A stretch of DNA of 64,000 nt, taken from NCBI GenBank assembly GCA_029204225.1, contig CM055101.1, forward strand, positions 5,087,246-5,151,245. Reading direction: 5' to 3'. This document shows, in pieces, positions 1 through 11,040 of this stretch. The stretch comes from Diphasiastrum complanatum (Eukaryota > Streptophyta > Lycopodiopsida > Lycopodiales > Lycopodiaceae). Position 1 is the stretch's first letter. Each line of letters begins with the position of its first letter. The notes under the pieces are model-generated. The model worked only from the letters and a program-made list of their open reading frames with translations, did no database searches and was not told the origin of the DNA. A program made the translations under genes and the position numbers.

Positions 1-213
1 TCACAATCCGCTCACCAGTTCTGATGAGAGGAAGAAGTTCTTTGTCACGTTTTTGACAGCATACTGGTTTGTGTGGATCACATCTCTCGGTCCTTGTTTC
101 TTGTCAATATAATCATGTGAATGGATCCCATGACTAGCGTTATTGATGTATACGAAAACCGTAAAGTAGTTAGATTCATTAATTAGGTACAGGTTCACAA
201 TCACACGCATCAT
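1..213 (-). other. possible exon, unrecognised
   Basis: A 70-codon open frame runs off the left edge on the minus strand. Near its 3' end it holds a GT-containing string (CTGGTGAGCGG) that could be a splice donor. I recognise no domain and there is no second exon to support it, so it may be chance. Confidence 0.12.
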
Positions 214-2269
214 GCATGTGAATGAACGATGTGCTTAAAAACTTATACGCCTTGAAGGAAGTTCTGGTAGGATTAGCGCTTACCATCGCAGACGGAACTC
301 AAATTTTCCTCATAATCTGCCACACCACTATATTTGCTGCTTTCATGGCAAGGGTCAGTGCCGCAGCCTACCCCAAAGAACGTACTCATAACCTCTGTGA
401 CAAAAAACTACCAGGACTTAACAGATTTTTTGTGGTTCAGTCTTCTAGAACTGGATAAAGGTACTGATTTAAAGGGACACCAACCGCAGCTTGGACTCTG
501 TACACAACCGACAATTGTTGATCAAAGTGCTAATCTGCCAGAGGCCTAGCCTCATTGTCTTAGAAGTTAGAACTGCAGTTTAGTGTTGGTATAGCTAAAC
601 GGCTAACACAACATGAAAGATTTGCGCATGCTCATGGCCATAACCGTTTTATCTAACATGATAAAAACCAAAGAGTACTTTGATCTCACCATGAAATAAA
701 TTTATTTTCTTAATCATATTGCAAAGCTGCTGAATGTAAAAAGTTGTTTTCGTCAGCATCACTCGCAAGTCTATTATAGTCAACGTTTTGAATTACAGGA
801 TACACCATCTATCCGGTCAATATTGCTCTCACTTTTATACAACACTTGCGACCATGTATACCTTTGCATTCTAGAAAGTAGAACCAAAACTGCATATAGT
901 AGTTCTACATCATTAGGATGCAGGAGTCTTTACAGCCCCGCCGAGCACTGTAGCTACAGATATAAGTACAGAATGGCTTTTTAGCTTTCTGAAAGTGGAC
1001 TTAGAAGATTGAAACGGAAATTCCTACACTTGTACAGTTCTACAGTAATATTAAAGCTTCATGCGCAAGTATGTATACACCAACCGCCTGTAATTTTTGT
1101 ACGTTTTCAAAAAATTTGTGAAAGAGCAAACATTCCCACTGCAGTTGGCATCTCGGGCCTTTAAAGGAAATCATGACAGCAGTAGGATAGAAAGTGAATA
1201 TACTCCCTTACATTTTCAGATGGGAGAATCTCATGCTCTCAGCTTACTCTGGAAAACACTATAAAAGGTCAGTACGAAATTGAAACATTGCAAATATGTC
1301 CGAATACTCAATAGCATGAGAATATTGTGGTAGGACAAAAGTTTGATATCTATCCTTAATTATACTAAAAAGTACTCACATGGATTAGTGAACATGCATA
1401 CGTACAAATCGCAAAAGAAACTTTGTTAAAATTGCGTTGTAAAACTTCTGTCGTTAGAGGCCAGCCATTAAGAAAAGCATCAGAACAATAAGGCTGTTTA
1501 GGCAAACGAAAAGGCTACACAAACAGGACATTTGCCTTTTTCTGTAGCTAGGCTTGATCGGATGGCATTGTCAGAAAAGAATCCTTAAAGAACCCATGAA
1601 GATTACCTTTGGACCTGAACAAGCCACTCGCCGAGATTAATGAGTGCGTGGTGCATTCTTGATCTTAACTCCTTGACGATAGGGATCCTTTTTCAGAAGA
1701 TTTGAGAACCAGAAGCGTTCTCTTATCGAGAGTAAACCATCTGCCATAGTGGCTAACAATTCGAATTGGAGCGATTTCCTCGATACTTTTTCATCCTGAT
1801 TTTAGCTCATTGAGTAAGTTCTTCAACGTTGTCTTCAAAGCCTGCACATATAACACAGGTTCTGAATCAGTGCATCTGCATTGTCTCGGAATCTGAATTC
1901 TGAATTGAATTCTGTAAGGGAACGTCTCGGAGTCCTAATACAAGAGAGACGAAGCAGGTCATTGTTTGTGAGCTAGGCATGTGCTTTAAAAACCTTCTAT
2001 TGATGATTACGTAGGTAGATGAATATATTGAAATTCTAAGTACAACCCATTTTTCATAGTACCTTTTGGTTGCATGTTAATCTTTGTGGATTTTATTACT
2101 CATTATTTATGTTTCTAATACAATACTTATGGTAGTACATTTCTCTCTTTTTGAAGCTTGGTAGGTCCCACGAGTTAATGCAATGGAGACGTTCTTAGTC
2201 CCACGAGTTAACAATCATGGGCCTGCTTTATCTAATTTGAATTTGGATAATAAATGCTTTGCCCTCCAA
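214..2269. other. no gene seen
   Basis: This is about 2 kb of ordinary mixed-composition DNA. I found no reading frame longer than about 80 codons with a recognisable motif, no LTR termini and no tRNA-like fold. It may be an intron or spacer. Confidence 0.4.
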
Positions 2270-2530
2270 ATGATCAGTTCAGTGCTATCCTTGATTTTTG
2301 CTATCAGTGAACATATCATTGCTTTCTGCTATGATCAATTCACATTGCTATCTTGCTTTCTGCTATCAGTTCATTGCTATTTTGCTTTCTGCTAGATCGG
2401 TTCATTGCTATAGTTCCTTTTTGCTCTCACGACATTGCTATGTTGCTTTTTGCTAGATCAGTTCATTGCTATCGTTGCTCTCTGTTATCAGTTCATTGCT
2501 GTCGTTTTGCTCTTTCCTGTCTTTTGTTTA
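2270..2530. repeat. degenerate 30-35 bp tandem repeat
   Basis: The block is built from diverged copies of a unit reading roughly 'atcagttcattgctat' followed by 'ttgctttctgct'. About seven or eight copies follow each other. The short open frames here are by-products of the repeat and should not be read as proteins. Confidence 0.75.
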
Positions 2531-2727
2531 TTGCATTCCGCAAAATTGATCTCGATCATCTATTATAAAAGATAAGGACACCTGCAAGGAAGTGCAACCC
2601 CATTGGTCAGGGACCTTCGCCGAGAATTTTGGAAGCTATTTTTACAATACTGAATATGCTTACAAATTTTTGTCCAAAACTGATGAGCCAAACTAGTACT
2701 TTGTCTAATGAACCCTCAAAATTAGTC

Positions 2728-2736
2728 TATAAAAGG
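2728..2736 (+). promoter_or_regulatory. candidate TATA box
   Basis: TATAAAAGG lies about 145 bases upstream of an ATG in a good context (catcATGtct, near 2881). That ATG opens only a 19-codon frame. The arrangement resembles an LTR promoter plus leader, but no LTR pair was found, so this is a motif call only. Confidence 0.2.
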
Positions 2737-2918
2737 CTTGAATTCGATTTCATTTCTCACTTTGCTAGTAAAGCTCTTGCGAATTTTTCCCGTGACCAAA
2801 CTTTCCCGAAGATTTCACACAACTTTCTGATACACTCTCAATTGAGCCTTTTTACTTTCAGTTTTTATCCTTTTGCCATCATGTCTTCCAGAGCTAGAGT
2901 GGGATATCTTTCGAACGT

Positions 2919-2971
2919 GAGGAGAGAGAGAGCGAGCTGATTGCGAGAGAGCGAGAGAGAGAGAGAGAGAA
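2919..2971. repeat. GA-rich microsatellite
   Basis: Two runs of GA dinucleotides, interrupted by GCGAGC and TTGCGA, occupy about 50 bases. The composition is clear; no function is claimed. Confidence 0.8.
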
Positions 2972-3328
2972 GCCGGCGGCTTGCTGTCCCATAATAGAAG
3001 TAATTATTAAACAATTATTACAATTACACTACCGCAAATTTGTTACAAAGAGTCATACTCTCTTCATATCTCTAGTGGACCCAGTTTAGAATGTTAAACA
3101 ATAAACATTTTTTTGAGTGCATTTGTACCCAAAAAAGGTAGTGTCCTTGACAGTCCATGTTGTGTACCACCAAAACATTCTTTTAGCCAGAAGCCAATAT
3201 TTGTATTTTGAAAAGAAAATTGTCATTCATTGAACATAAACTTTACATGTTATGTCACAAAATTATCGTTCCATCTTTACAGCAACCAGTCTTAGAGGAA
3301 ATATTTCAAATACGACGATCCAGTGTGA

Positions 3329-3739
3329 GTTATAGCAATTTGTTATTTTGTTGGCCCGTTAAAAATTTTTACAACGTTTAAAGAGACAAGGTTAAATTTA
3401 CAAGTCTTTGTTGACAAAGCTGCACATTGTTTAGATTCAGCTATTCGAATTGTCGGATTCTATATTGGTTTTCTTATCAAATGGATTCAATGCAAGCTAC
3501 CCAATGGATGTCATCCTAAAATACAAGATTGGTTTAATCCAAATGTACTTTTAACGGAGATGACAAACGTATTGTTATACATAAAAATCCGAGATTTATC
3601 AATTGAAGAACATATACTATTTGAATGGATGGTGCAACAAAAGTTCTTAGAAATTGAACATGAGTGTTTAAGAAATTTGGAGGACCATTACTTTGAACGT
3701 ATGGCTTTGTGTCACCGTGCGTTACAAATGAGTATGTAA
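3329..3739 (+). CDS. unrecognised open frame, exon or gene fragment
   Basis: Reading plus from the stop before 3329, the frame stays open for about 136 codons to a TAA at 3737-3739. That is unusual in DNA this AT-rich. There is no clear start codon, so it would be an internal or terminal exon or a gene fragment. The peptide looks protein-like: it has a hydrophobic stretch (IVGFYIGFLIKW), then a charged acidic part (EEHILFEWMVQQKFLEIEHE). I do not recognise the family. The 3' part is repeated immediately downstream in a copy that has lost the frame, so at least one copy is decayed. Chance openness cannot be excluded. Confidence 0.3.
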   Translation, partial: VIAICYFVGPLKIFTTFKETRLNLQVFVDKAAHCLDSAIRIVGFYIGFLIKWIQCKLPNGCHPKIQDWFNPNVLLTEMTNVLLYIKIRDLSIEEHILFEWMVQQKFLEIEHECLRNLEDHYFERMALCHRALQMSM

Positions 3740-4081
3740 AATACAATGTCATATAAAGTTTAAAAATGTATACATTCAGCTATTCGACTTGCTGGATTCT
3801 ATACTGGTTTTCTTATCAAATGGATTCCATGCAAGCTACCCAATGGATGTCGTCCTAAAATACAAGCTTGGTTTAATCCAAATGTACTTTTCACAAACGG
3901 GGCAGACATATTGTTAGACATAAAAATCCGAGATTAACATATACTATTTGAATGGATGGTGCAACAAAAGTTCTTAGAAATTGAACATGAGTGTTTAGGA
4001 AATTTGGAGGACCATTACTTTGAACGTATCACTATGCGTTACAAATGAGTATGTAAAATACAATGTCATATAAAGTTTAAA
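3434..4081. repeat. tandem duplication of about 320 bp
   Basis: Bases 3434-3763 are repeated at 3774-4081 with high similarity; both start 'attcagctattcga' and end 'catataaagttta'. The second copy lacks about 12 bases (the 'tatcaattgaag' of copy 1), which creates a stop, and has a later deletion that shifts the frame. Copy 1 stays open. Confidence 0.85.
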
Positions 4082-4362
4082 CACGTTCAAAAATACTTGT
4101 TGCTTTGCAGAAATATTGGTTATACGTTTTTTTTCCCAACGGTAATCGATACTTGTGATAAAGACTGATTGTATTCGTATCAGAACACACAGGCACTTGT
4201 TTAGAATATGTTCTGGTTAAACATAAAATGTTCACATGTTGTCATAAAAAAGCAAGCAAACATTCAAAATGTTATTTATTTTGACCAAAGTTAAATAGTA
4301 TTCTATCATAAATTACATGAATAAATCGATAGCCATTTTTTCATTTATAATTATTATACTCT

Positions 4363-4590
4363 GAATTTGTAGCTTCTGTAGCTGGTATTTCAATAACTAA
4401 AATATTAAATACCTACGTGACTTTGTACATTAGCAATACCTCCATAATAACTTGACGTACGAACATAGTAGAAAGAATTTGTAGCTTATGTACTGGTATT
4501 TCGATAACTAAAATTTTAAGTACCTGTGTGACTTTGTACATTAGCAATACCTCCATTATAACTTGATGTACGAACATAGTAGAAAGAATT
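4363..4590. repeat. tandem duplication, unit about 112 bp
   Basis: Two adjacent copies start 'gaatttgtagctt' at 4363 and 4475 and end 'gtacgaacatagtagaaa'. On the minus strand one frame runs through both copies and into 4740 with few stops, so this may be a decayed coding segment. I do not recognise the product. Confidence 0.8.
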
Positions 4591-6273
4591 ATGCCAAGTA
4601 CAATATTTACTTTTACAAGTTTAGGATTTTTACTATCATGTTCAAATACATATTATAGTGCTTGTTTGAATACATTATGTTTTCTTGTTTTAATACCGAA
4701 TATCGTATCAAGCCCAATATGGTCAATTATCACATGTTATTACTTTTTTTTTTGCATTTTTCTAACTGCATTATATTATTTCCTTGACGTATTTTGATCT
4801 TTACCATCTGTCCACCTAATCTTTATCATGTGCCCACCTAATTTCCAAACAAGTTCGTCAAAATTTTATTAATAACCAACAAAAGTCAACCCTCTAGTGT
4901 AGAGAATCTCCCAAACAAAAAACTTAGGATGTCTTGTTTATATTCACATATTTTATTACCATTTATATTCTACAAAAACAAAAAATAGGTTTCATTTGAT
5001 TGTACATGTATAATTAAGAAATTGTGCACATGTAACGGTGTGTTTAATTGTTAGTTGATTTAATATTGTAGTATTTACTTTGTTGTACAAAGTAAAACAC
5101 TCGCATACACGTAATAGTATATACATTCATATAAGATCCATCAATATTACATAGTACATATATATTTTACTACAAAATTCGATATATATCTCTATGTATG
5201 TCAAACAACCTAAAAATACTTCATAATCACTTTAATCAAATCAAATCTAAAATCATTTTAATCAAAATATTTCTTCTCAAGTTATAAAATACATTAAAAT
5301 TTTGTGTTTTATAACCTACGCAATTAAATACCAAATAACACATGTACGGAAAAATAAACTTCATGCTACTTAATATTGGTGGTTATTAGATATTTAAACT
5401 ATCTATACTTCATGTCTTCGTTTATGTAACATGCAAAGAAAGAAATATGACGAGGTCCAATCATTGTTGTTAAAATCTTACCCATATATTGAGTTTGTAA
5501 ATACATCATATTTTTTTATACTTGATCTCATCCAAAAAATGACTTCATTTCAACAATGTCAATTACAATTAATAGGAATACAAAAACATAGCTAGGCTAT
5601 AAAAAATACTATTGCTCTTCCAACATTAATCTATTAATTATGATTTGTTTACTTATACCTAAAGTTTTATATATTTACTTTGTATATATGGTTACGAAAC
5701 TAGTAGTGGTCATACCACACATGGACAATCAGGTAATGCCATGAGAATAAAATCACATGCAAAATAAGTTTCTGAGATGTCACTTGCGCCTTGCCAATTG
5801 TAGTCAATAACTATATCCATAAACTACGTTATAGTAAATTTCATTCCTAAACTTAACTTTTTGATTACTAGTGTGTACATTCTTTAAATTTTATTTTCAA
5901 TTTTGTTAGTTAAATTGCATTTATCATACACGTCCATGTCCATAGAACAGATTACATTTAGGAAAAGTTCTAAAGAGGACTTTCAGTTAGTATAGTTACT
6001 TAAATCTAATATCTTTCTTGATTGTCTACGTGTGTGTTAAATTACACTTACTATGCACGTCCATGTTTATATAAAACTTAACACTAACGTGTTTTTGGTT
6101 CGTGCAGATTTGTATTCGCAACCTATTATCTTAACTTTGTAAAAGTTATCGCATTATGAATACCATGCAATTCATATGTGATCATGTTCTGAAAGGCTTT
6201 GTAACAATGTTTCCAAATAACAATGATGCATTTACTACATTTTCATACATTACAAATTCCCAAATATTGTGAA
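4591..6273. other. AT-rich region without a recognisable gene
   Basis: The stretch is strongly AT-rich, with long A and T runs and scattered stops in all frames. The hydrophobic short frame at 4591-4797 has no supporting motif. I see no LTR ends, tRNA or coding remnant I can name. Confidence 0.4.
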
Positions 6274-6560
6274 AGTACTGTACTTTAGGACCATAAATGG
6301 ATCTACAAAAGATCCACAAGAGCGATTGGATGCTTGCTTAACAATCTATCAAAAAACTAGACACAAAAAAGTTGACCTAGATTGGCAATTTGACAAACAA
6401 CAAGCATTAACAATCAAAATGATTGATGAACATTGAAATCCGAGCCCACACGTGTGAGCCACAGGCTGTAGTACAGCCTTAAAGCTGAGAAACAAGTAGA
6501 ACTTGATTTGGTTGTATTTGGATCACAAAAACTCAATGTACGTAGTGGAGTAGCTTGAGA
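6274..6560 (+). mobile_element. LTR-like repeat, relative of 38,266-38,505
   Basis: The sequence matches the block that follows a Copia RNase H fragment near 38.3 kb. Both contain 'aggaccataaatggatct', then 'aacaatctatca', then a CACACGTGTG palindrome followed by 'ggctgtagtac'. The palindrome and position suggest LTR sequence of a Copia family, but the ends are not defined. Confidence 0.5.
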
Positions 6561-6857
6561 TTGCCACTGAGCTCCAAAAATAATCTATCTTCTCGCTATG
6601 GGAGCTTGGAATACATAGCCAATTTGACTTCCTTTGTGAAGTTAGGTGGATTTCCATCATGAAATAAAGAAGTTAACTCAGCCTTTTTTCCCTAAAATAA
6701 AACCCTAGTCTATTTCCTAGAGTCATGCTTGGTAGATAGCTAGTTGGTCAATTTTCACTTAAATCTAGAATTTAGGTCCTATAAACTAGGAATCACTACC
6801 AAAATGACATGACCAACCCTATGGAATTGACCTAACCTACATTAGGAGTGGATTGCC

Positions 6858-7106
6858 ATGTGGCATCTTGGCTTCACACGTGTGGAATCCACTTATGTAC
6901 AAAATTTACATTATACTACATGGTTTTTGATCAAGCTAGATTTGCCAACTAGTCACAAGGAGTTCTTTACTTCTTTGGTCACTTATGATGGAGCCAAGAA
7001 ATTGATACACATGGCCAATGGTGGTGAGTGTGTGATTGAAGGTATTGGTTCGATTCCTATTTGTCTCTCAAATTTGGCCATTCAAGTGACTAACAAAAAT
7101 TATTGA
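6858..7106 (+). pseudogene. Copia protease/pre-integrase remnant
   Basis: The 82-codon frame carries a stretch (SHKEFFTSLVTYDGAKKLIH, then GGECVIEGIGSIPI). It matches the part of Copia polyproteins just after the protease DSGA motif, where the pattern is W-F-x-x-Y-x-GG-x-V-x-x-G-x-G-x-I. The protease active site itself is missing. A CACACGTGTG palindrome at about 6874 suggests LTR sequence is fused to it. Confidence 0.55.
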
Positions 7107-8249
7107 CAAAATGTACAATATTCTTCATGGCTAGATTTGCTAATGTAGGCAATTTTTCACAACTTATTCGTGACTATTTAATGTTATGTTATAAATTTGT
7201 ATGTCTAGAATTAAAAACATCTACTATTATATAAACAAATTTTTTGTATGAGGTGGAAAATCCTTATGCATACAATATTGCGTATATATGTTGGTGGAAG
7301 ATCCAACAAAAAATACGTGATTTATTCATTTTCTATCTTAGTTTCATATATTCGAACTTAATAACATAATACAATTATAAATAAAAGAAAGTTAGTCTGC
7401 ATAACTAAACATGAATAAAAAAAGTACGGAATTGTATACGTGGTAAGCCAGTAACATGGCTGTTTAAATTTTATTACATGGTTTTGTATATTTGAATCTA
7501 TTGTATTGAAATAGGAATAGATAAATAAAAATTACATTTTTATCTAACTAATCAAGTACCAAAAAAAATGAATTTTCATATATAAGATCAAGATTATTGG
7601 TACATGTAATTTAGTATATGCATTACTTAGTTGCTGATAAAAATAATTTGTGATTTGTTTAGATGTTCGAATTTGTTATTAATCAAATAACCATGCTTAC
7701 ATATACGTAGAAATAAATTTTTTGGATTAGTTAATAATATATACTGCTTGCATGTAATCTCTTTCATTGTCTTGTTGTCTTCATTCTTGTGATTCATTAA
7801 AAACTCGATACTATTGTATTCAATATGTTAGAAAAATTTCATCCACACATTTCATTTTTTCGGGACTAGTTTTTTGTTGTTATGTTATTATGTTTATGTA
7901 CAATCATATCATTTCCTTTGCACATTTGTTAGTAATTTACTACTATTTAACCTTTCGATATCAGTTGAAGATTCTTTGCATATGTAATATTTCGTATATT
8001 AACTACTTGATTTTCTAATTATAATAATATACATCTAAGAAAAAATATTTGGTTGCACATTTTTGTCATGTACTGCTACATTTGTTTTCCATTTTGTAAT
8101 TATATGTTGCAATTACAAATATGTTGTCTTTCAACCTACTTTTTAGAAATCTAAAATTAAATACCTATGAAATATTATGATTGTGACGCTTAAAACCATT
8201 TTTGTTTTTTTTGTTATTATGAAATTTCAATTTTGATTTTTGACGTAGG
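7107..8249. other. AT-rich region, nothing recognised
   Basis: This is long AT-rich DNA with frequent stops. The 83-codon frame at 7767-8018 is mostly hydrophobic residues encoded by T-rich codons and is most simply a composition effect. Confidence 0.35.
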
Positions 8250-8613
8250 ATTTCTCAATTTCTATTGGACCCCTTGACCAAAGCCAACACTTTGACTTGA
8301 TCACTCATCAATTACATTAACACAAGTGTCACAAGCCTATTTACAAGCCTAACTAGCTCGAGATTGCATCATAAACTACTTTTGGCTCAATAGAGACATT
8401 ACATGTGGATTTGACCAATTTGCCATCTATGCCAATTTTTTGCCCTATCACAACTCTATACAAAGATGCTTGAATAAAAACTTATGAAACCCCTAAAGTG
8501 ATGATAGATGACTTTTTATAACTATTTTACACATGTGGGAACATGCTCCACAGATGTGAAATGTACTCACCAACATTAAAATCACCAAGATAGATTTTTG
8601 ACTATTTTTCACA
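8250..8613 (-). mobile_element. LTR fragment of the ISTKEILSWIW family
   Basis: On the minus strand the LTR begins TGTGAAAAATAGTC at 8613, directly after a polypurine tract (TTTTTGAGGAG). The same tract-LTR junction occurs near 43,346 (minus) and at 50,122 (plus), which fixes the boundary. The LTR is cut off near 8250. Confidence 0.65.
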
Positions 8614-8725
8614 CTCCTCAAAAACTAGCTTGGTAAGATCAAGGAGTTTGTAAAACTTTTTGAGTGCATCCTTTTGTATGTATATGAAATAAAAAACCAA
8701 CAAAAGGATCTATCATAGTAGCACC

Positions 8726-9184
8726 TCACCAAATCCATGATAATATCTCTTTGGTAGAAATCTCTTGCCAATATCTTTGAAGAGTACTCCACCAATTTGC
8801 CACTATTTCAATGTGCCTCCTCCATGCTTGATGATGATCTTTGATTTGAAAGTTGAACTTGCATGAAGATGGCTGCACCATAAAGATGGAAATCCGAGGC
8901 TTCCATGCCTCATAAATATCATAAAGACCATAGAGATAAGATGAGCAAAAGTGTAGATCTTCAAGATTAAGCATACTAGCTTGACTAGTCCACATACTAT
9001 GGACTTTATCCATGATGGATCTAATCTTGAAACCAAATGCAATCTTGATCTTTTTGAGACTAAACACTTGCTCAAGGATGCAAGTGTTCTCTTTGGATGC
9101 TTCACTTAATCTCAAGAGAAGTTTACAAATTGTCTCAAAACATGTAAAAACATGATCCAGACAATATGGCAGCTCCAACATCAA
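8726..9184 (-). CDS. accessory ORF of a Copia-derived family, copy 1
   Basis: This continuous 152-codon frame ends ISTKEILSWIW and lies between the 3' LTR start (8613) and upstream fragments of another element. Two more copies exist, at about 43.46-44.14 kb and 49.70-50.01 kb. All three share the C-terminal block with AWR-x-H-I-x-I-V-A-NWW and the final ISTKEILSWIW. Copies 1 and 2 also share a block with FCKLL/ICKLL-RLSE and VFSLK. It is not gag, protease, integrase, RT or RNase H as I know them. It is rich in Trp, His and Cys and has no clear membrane segment. The position just before the polypurine tract is where some plant Copia elements keep an extra ORF. The function is unknown. Confidence 0.5.
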   Translation of the reverse strand: MMLELPYCLDHVFTCFETICKLLLRLSEASKENTCILEQVFSLKKIKIAFGFKIRSIMDKVHSMWTSQASMLNLEDLHFCSSYLYGLYDIYEAWKPRISIFMVQPSSCKFNFQIKDHHQAWRRHIEIVANWWSTLQRYWQEISTKEILSWIW

Positions 9185-9189
9185 CTTCC

Positions 9190-9609
9190 TCCAAGATTCA
9201 GTATGATTACTTTAAGGGAAAAGCCTCTAAGGATGCTGATATTTATGTTTCCTAGTGTGATAGTTTTTGTGCCCAGCTTCATGCATTGTACTTATGTTTT
9301 TGATATCAATCTAAGTTCATCATTCCACTACTGTTCTGTTCTATTTGCGCATTGTAATATCTGATTCATCTTGAACTTGATCTTTACTAGTAACTGCCAC
9401 ATTTCCGATCCACAACTATCATCATCACTTTTGCTTCTAATCTCAATTTTCTCTGATTTTCAACAATTAGCATCCTTTAGAAAATAGGCGACTAATTTTG
9501 TGGGTCCTATCAAACTAGCTACAAGGCATAAGAAAAATCGATACATATTGGTAGCCACAGACTATTGCACTAAAATGGTTGAGGCTGAGGCAAGTAGATG
9601 CTAATTTTT
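9190..9609 (+). pseudogene. Ty3/gypsy remnants including integrase core
   Basis: At 9494-9609 the plus frame reads [15 protein letters not shown], then [18 protein letters not shown], then a stop. This is the typical Ty3/gypsy integrase core (DFVGP...[16 protein letters not shown]). Upstream, 9190-9290 has a gag-like piece (YFKGKASKDADIY). Both are isolated fragments with no RT. Confidence 0.7.
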
Positions 9610-9632
9610 CTATGATGCAAATGTGTAGATTG

Positions 9633-9709
9633 TGTTGACTTTCATACCAAAGATTAAGAGGATAAATTTGGATCTTAGTGGCTCATATTTCCTCACATGG
9701 TGTCAGAGC
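9633..9709 (+). mobile_element. Copia LTR 3' end and primer-binding site
   Basis: TGGTGTCAGAGC at 9698-9709 is one base from the usual initiator-tRNA-Met primer-binding site and directly follows a CA end (ctcaca, 9692-9697). A possible TGTTGA start lies at about 9633, but such a short LTR is unlikely, so most of the LTR is probably missing. Leader sequence follows to the gag start at 10,296. Confidence 0.6.
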
Positions 9710-10295
9710 TTGTGTTGCAAGTTATGAAAGGATCAATCACATTTATCAAATATTTTGAGGAGCTTCTATCTCTAGAGCATGCTAGAAGAGTTTCTACATA
9801 AAAATCAAGAATGTTGCAAATGTAGAATTGATCTTATGTAGATCAAAACTCAATTTAGGTTCATAAACTTGAGAAATTTCAATTTCACACTTGGCTTACT
9901 AGAATTGGCTGATTTTTTATGATTTGGAAGACTTCATTGGAGGCTACAAGATTCTATATGAAGTTTTAGGCAATTGCATGTAGAATTTGAAATATTCAAT
10001 TTTTGTGATTTTGTCAAAACCCTAATTTTGATTGGATCTCTATTTTGTGAGGTTGCTGGACTTCAATAGAGTGTGTTTAAATCTTAGGAAGTGAAAAGAT
10101 TCATTAGATTGTTGGTAGATCATAGGTTGATCAAGATTTTTGCATTCTATGTGTTGATTTGCTAGTAATAAGTGCAAGAAGAGAATTGAGAGGTTCCATA
10201 TCTTTGTGATTTCTTTTTGGAAACATTTTTTGTATTTCAAAAGAGTGCTTTGTGCATTGGAACAGGTTGAAAGAGAAAGATCAGGTCATTGCCAC

Positions 10296-10888
10296 ATGGC
10301 TACAATGAGTGGATTCATGTTGGAAGGCAATGACAAGCTTACCTCAGCCAACTATTCGACATGGAAGGTGAGGATGGAATCACTTCTTGAAATGCATGAG
10401 TTGATGTAGGGTTGGAGGATAGACCCTTGGTTCAACAAGAGAAATTCAGGTATGACAAGAGAGCTACGCAAACTCTACACGTAATCAAGATGAATGTTAC
10501 CAATGAGCTACTCAAGGAGATTGGTAAGTCCAATTTATCTCGAGAGGCTTGGGAAGCTTTGAAAAAGCTTTATGAATCCAAGTCTACTTCTAGAGTGTTT
10601 ACTCTAAAAAGACAAATCTTTCAAAACATACAAAAGAAATAAGAGAGTCCTAATACTTTCGTTTTGAGAGTGAAGACTTTAAGTGATGAGTTAGCTTGCA
10701 TTGATGAGAGCATTAAGGAAGGAGAGATGTTATTCTTAATTGTTTGTTGGATGATCATGCTAACATTGTACAAAGTCTTACTATTCAAAAACTTTGCCAA
10801 GTTTGGTGGATTTTCAAGAGATCTTGACAAGTTCAAGGGCGAAAACAAGGGCAAGTGGTCTAAAGTGACAAAATTTCCAAAATTCATA
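10296..10888 (+). pseudogene. Copia gag, broken
   Basis: The ATG at 10,296 opens a gag of the UBN2 type. It has the N-terminal L-x-x-x-NYSTWKVRMESLL block, then REAWEALKKLYESKS and TLKRQIF. The frame breaks near 10,405, hits a stop at 10,640 (FQNIQKK*), and then continues with RVKTLSDELACIDESIKEG. It is cut off at about 10,888, where the LTR of a minus-strand element begins. No zinc knuckle or pol follows. Confidence 0.75.
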
Positions 10889-11040
10889 AGAAAACAGTGT
10901 CGCGATTCATTCGTCCTTTTTTTGTCTGTACGAATTTGTGTGTAAATATGCAGACTGCGTGACAATGTTAGTAAATATGCAGCATGAATGGAGGCAGATT
11001 AAAATTGGGATTTAGGATAGTAGAAGGAGTAAATCTAACA
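10889..11040 (-). mobile_element. truncated 3' LTR of Copia B
   Basis: The last 152 bases match the outer end of the 5' LTR at about 16,070-16,220 (both include attcgtcctt and the run ending gtaaatc-aaca). On the minus strand it starts TGTTAGATTTACTCC at 11,040. The rest of the roughly 1 kb LTR is missing and is replaced by a plus-strand gag fragment. Confidence 0.75.

Noticed and set aside
2183-2568. Two Cys/Phe-rich frames
   Set aside because: They lie in the 30-35 bp minisatellite and follow its period; no domain.
7045-7062. tRNA B-box-like string (ggttcgattcc)
   Set aside because: No A box or cloverleaf around it; it lies inside a Copia remnant.
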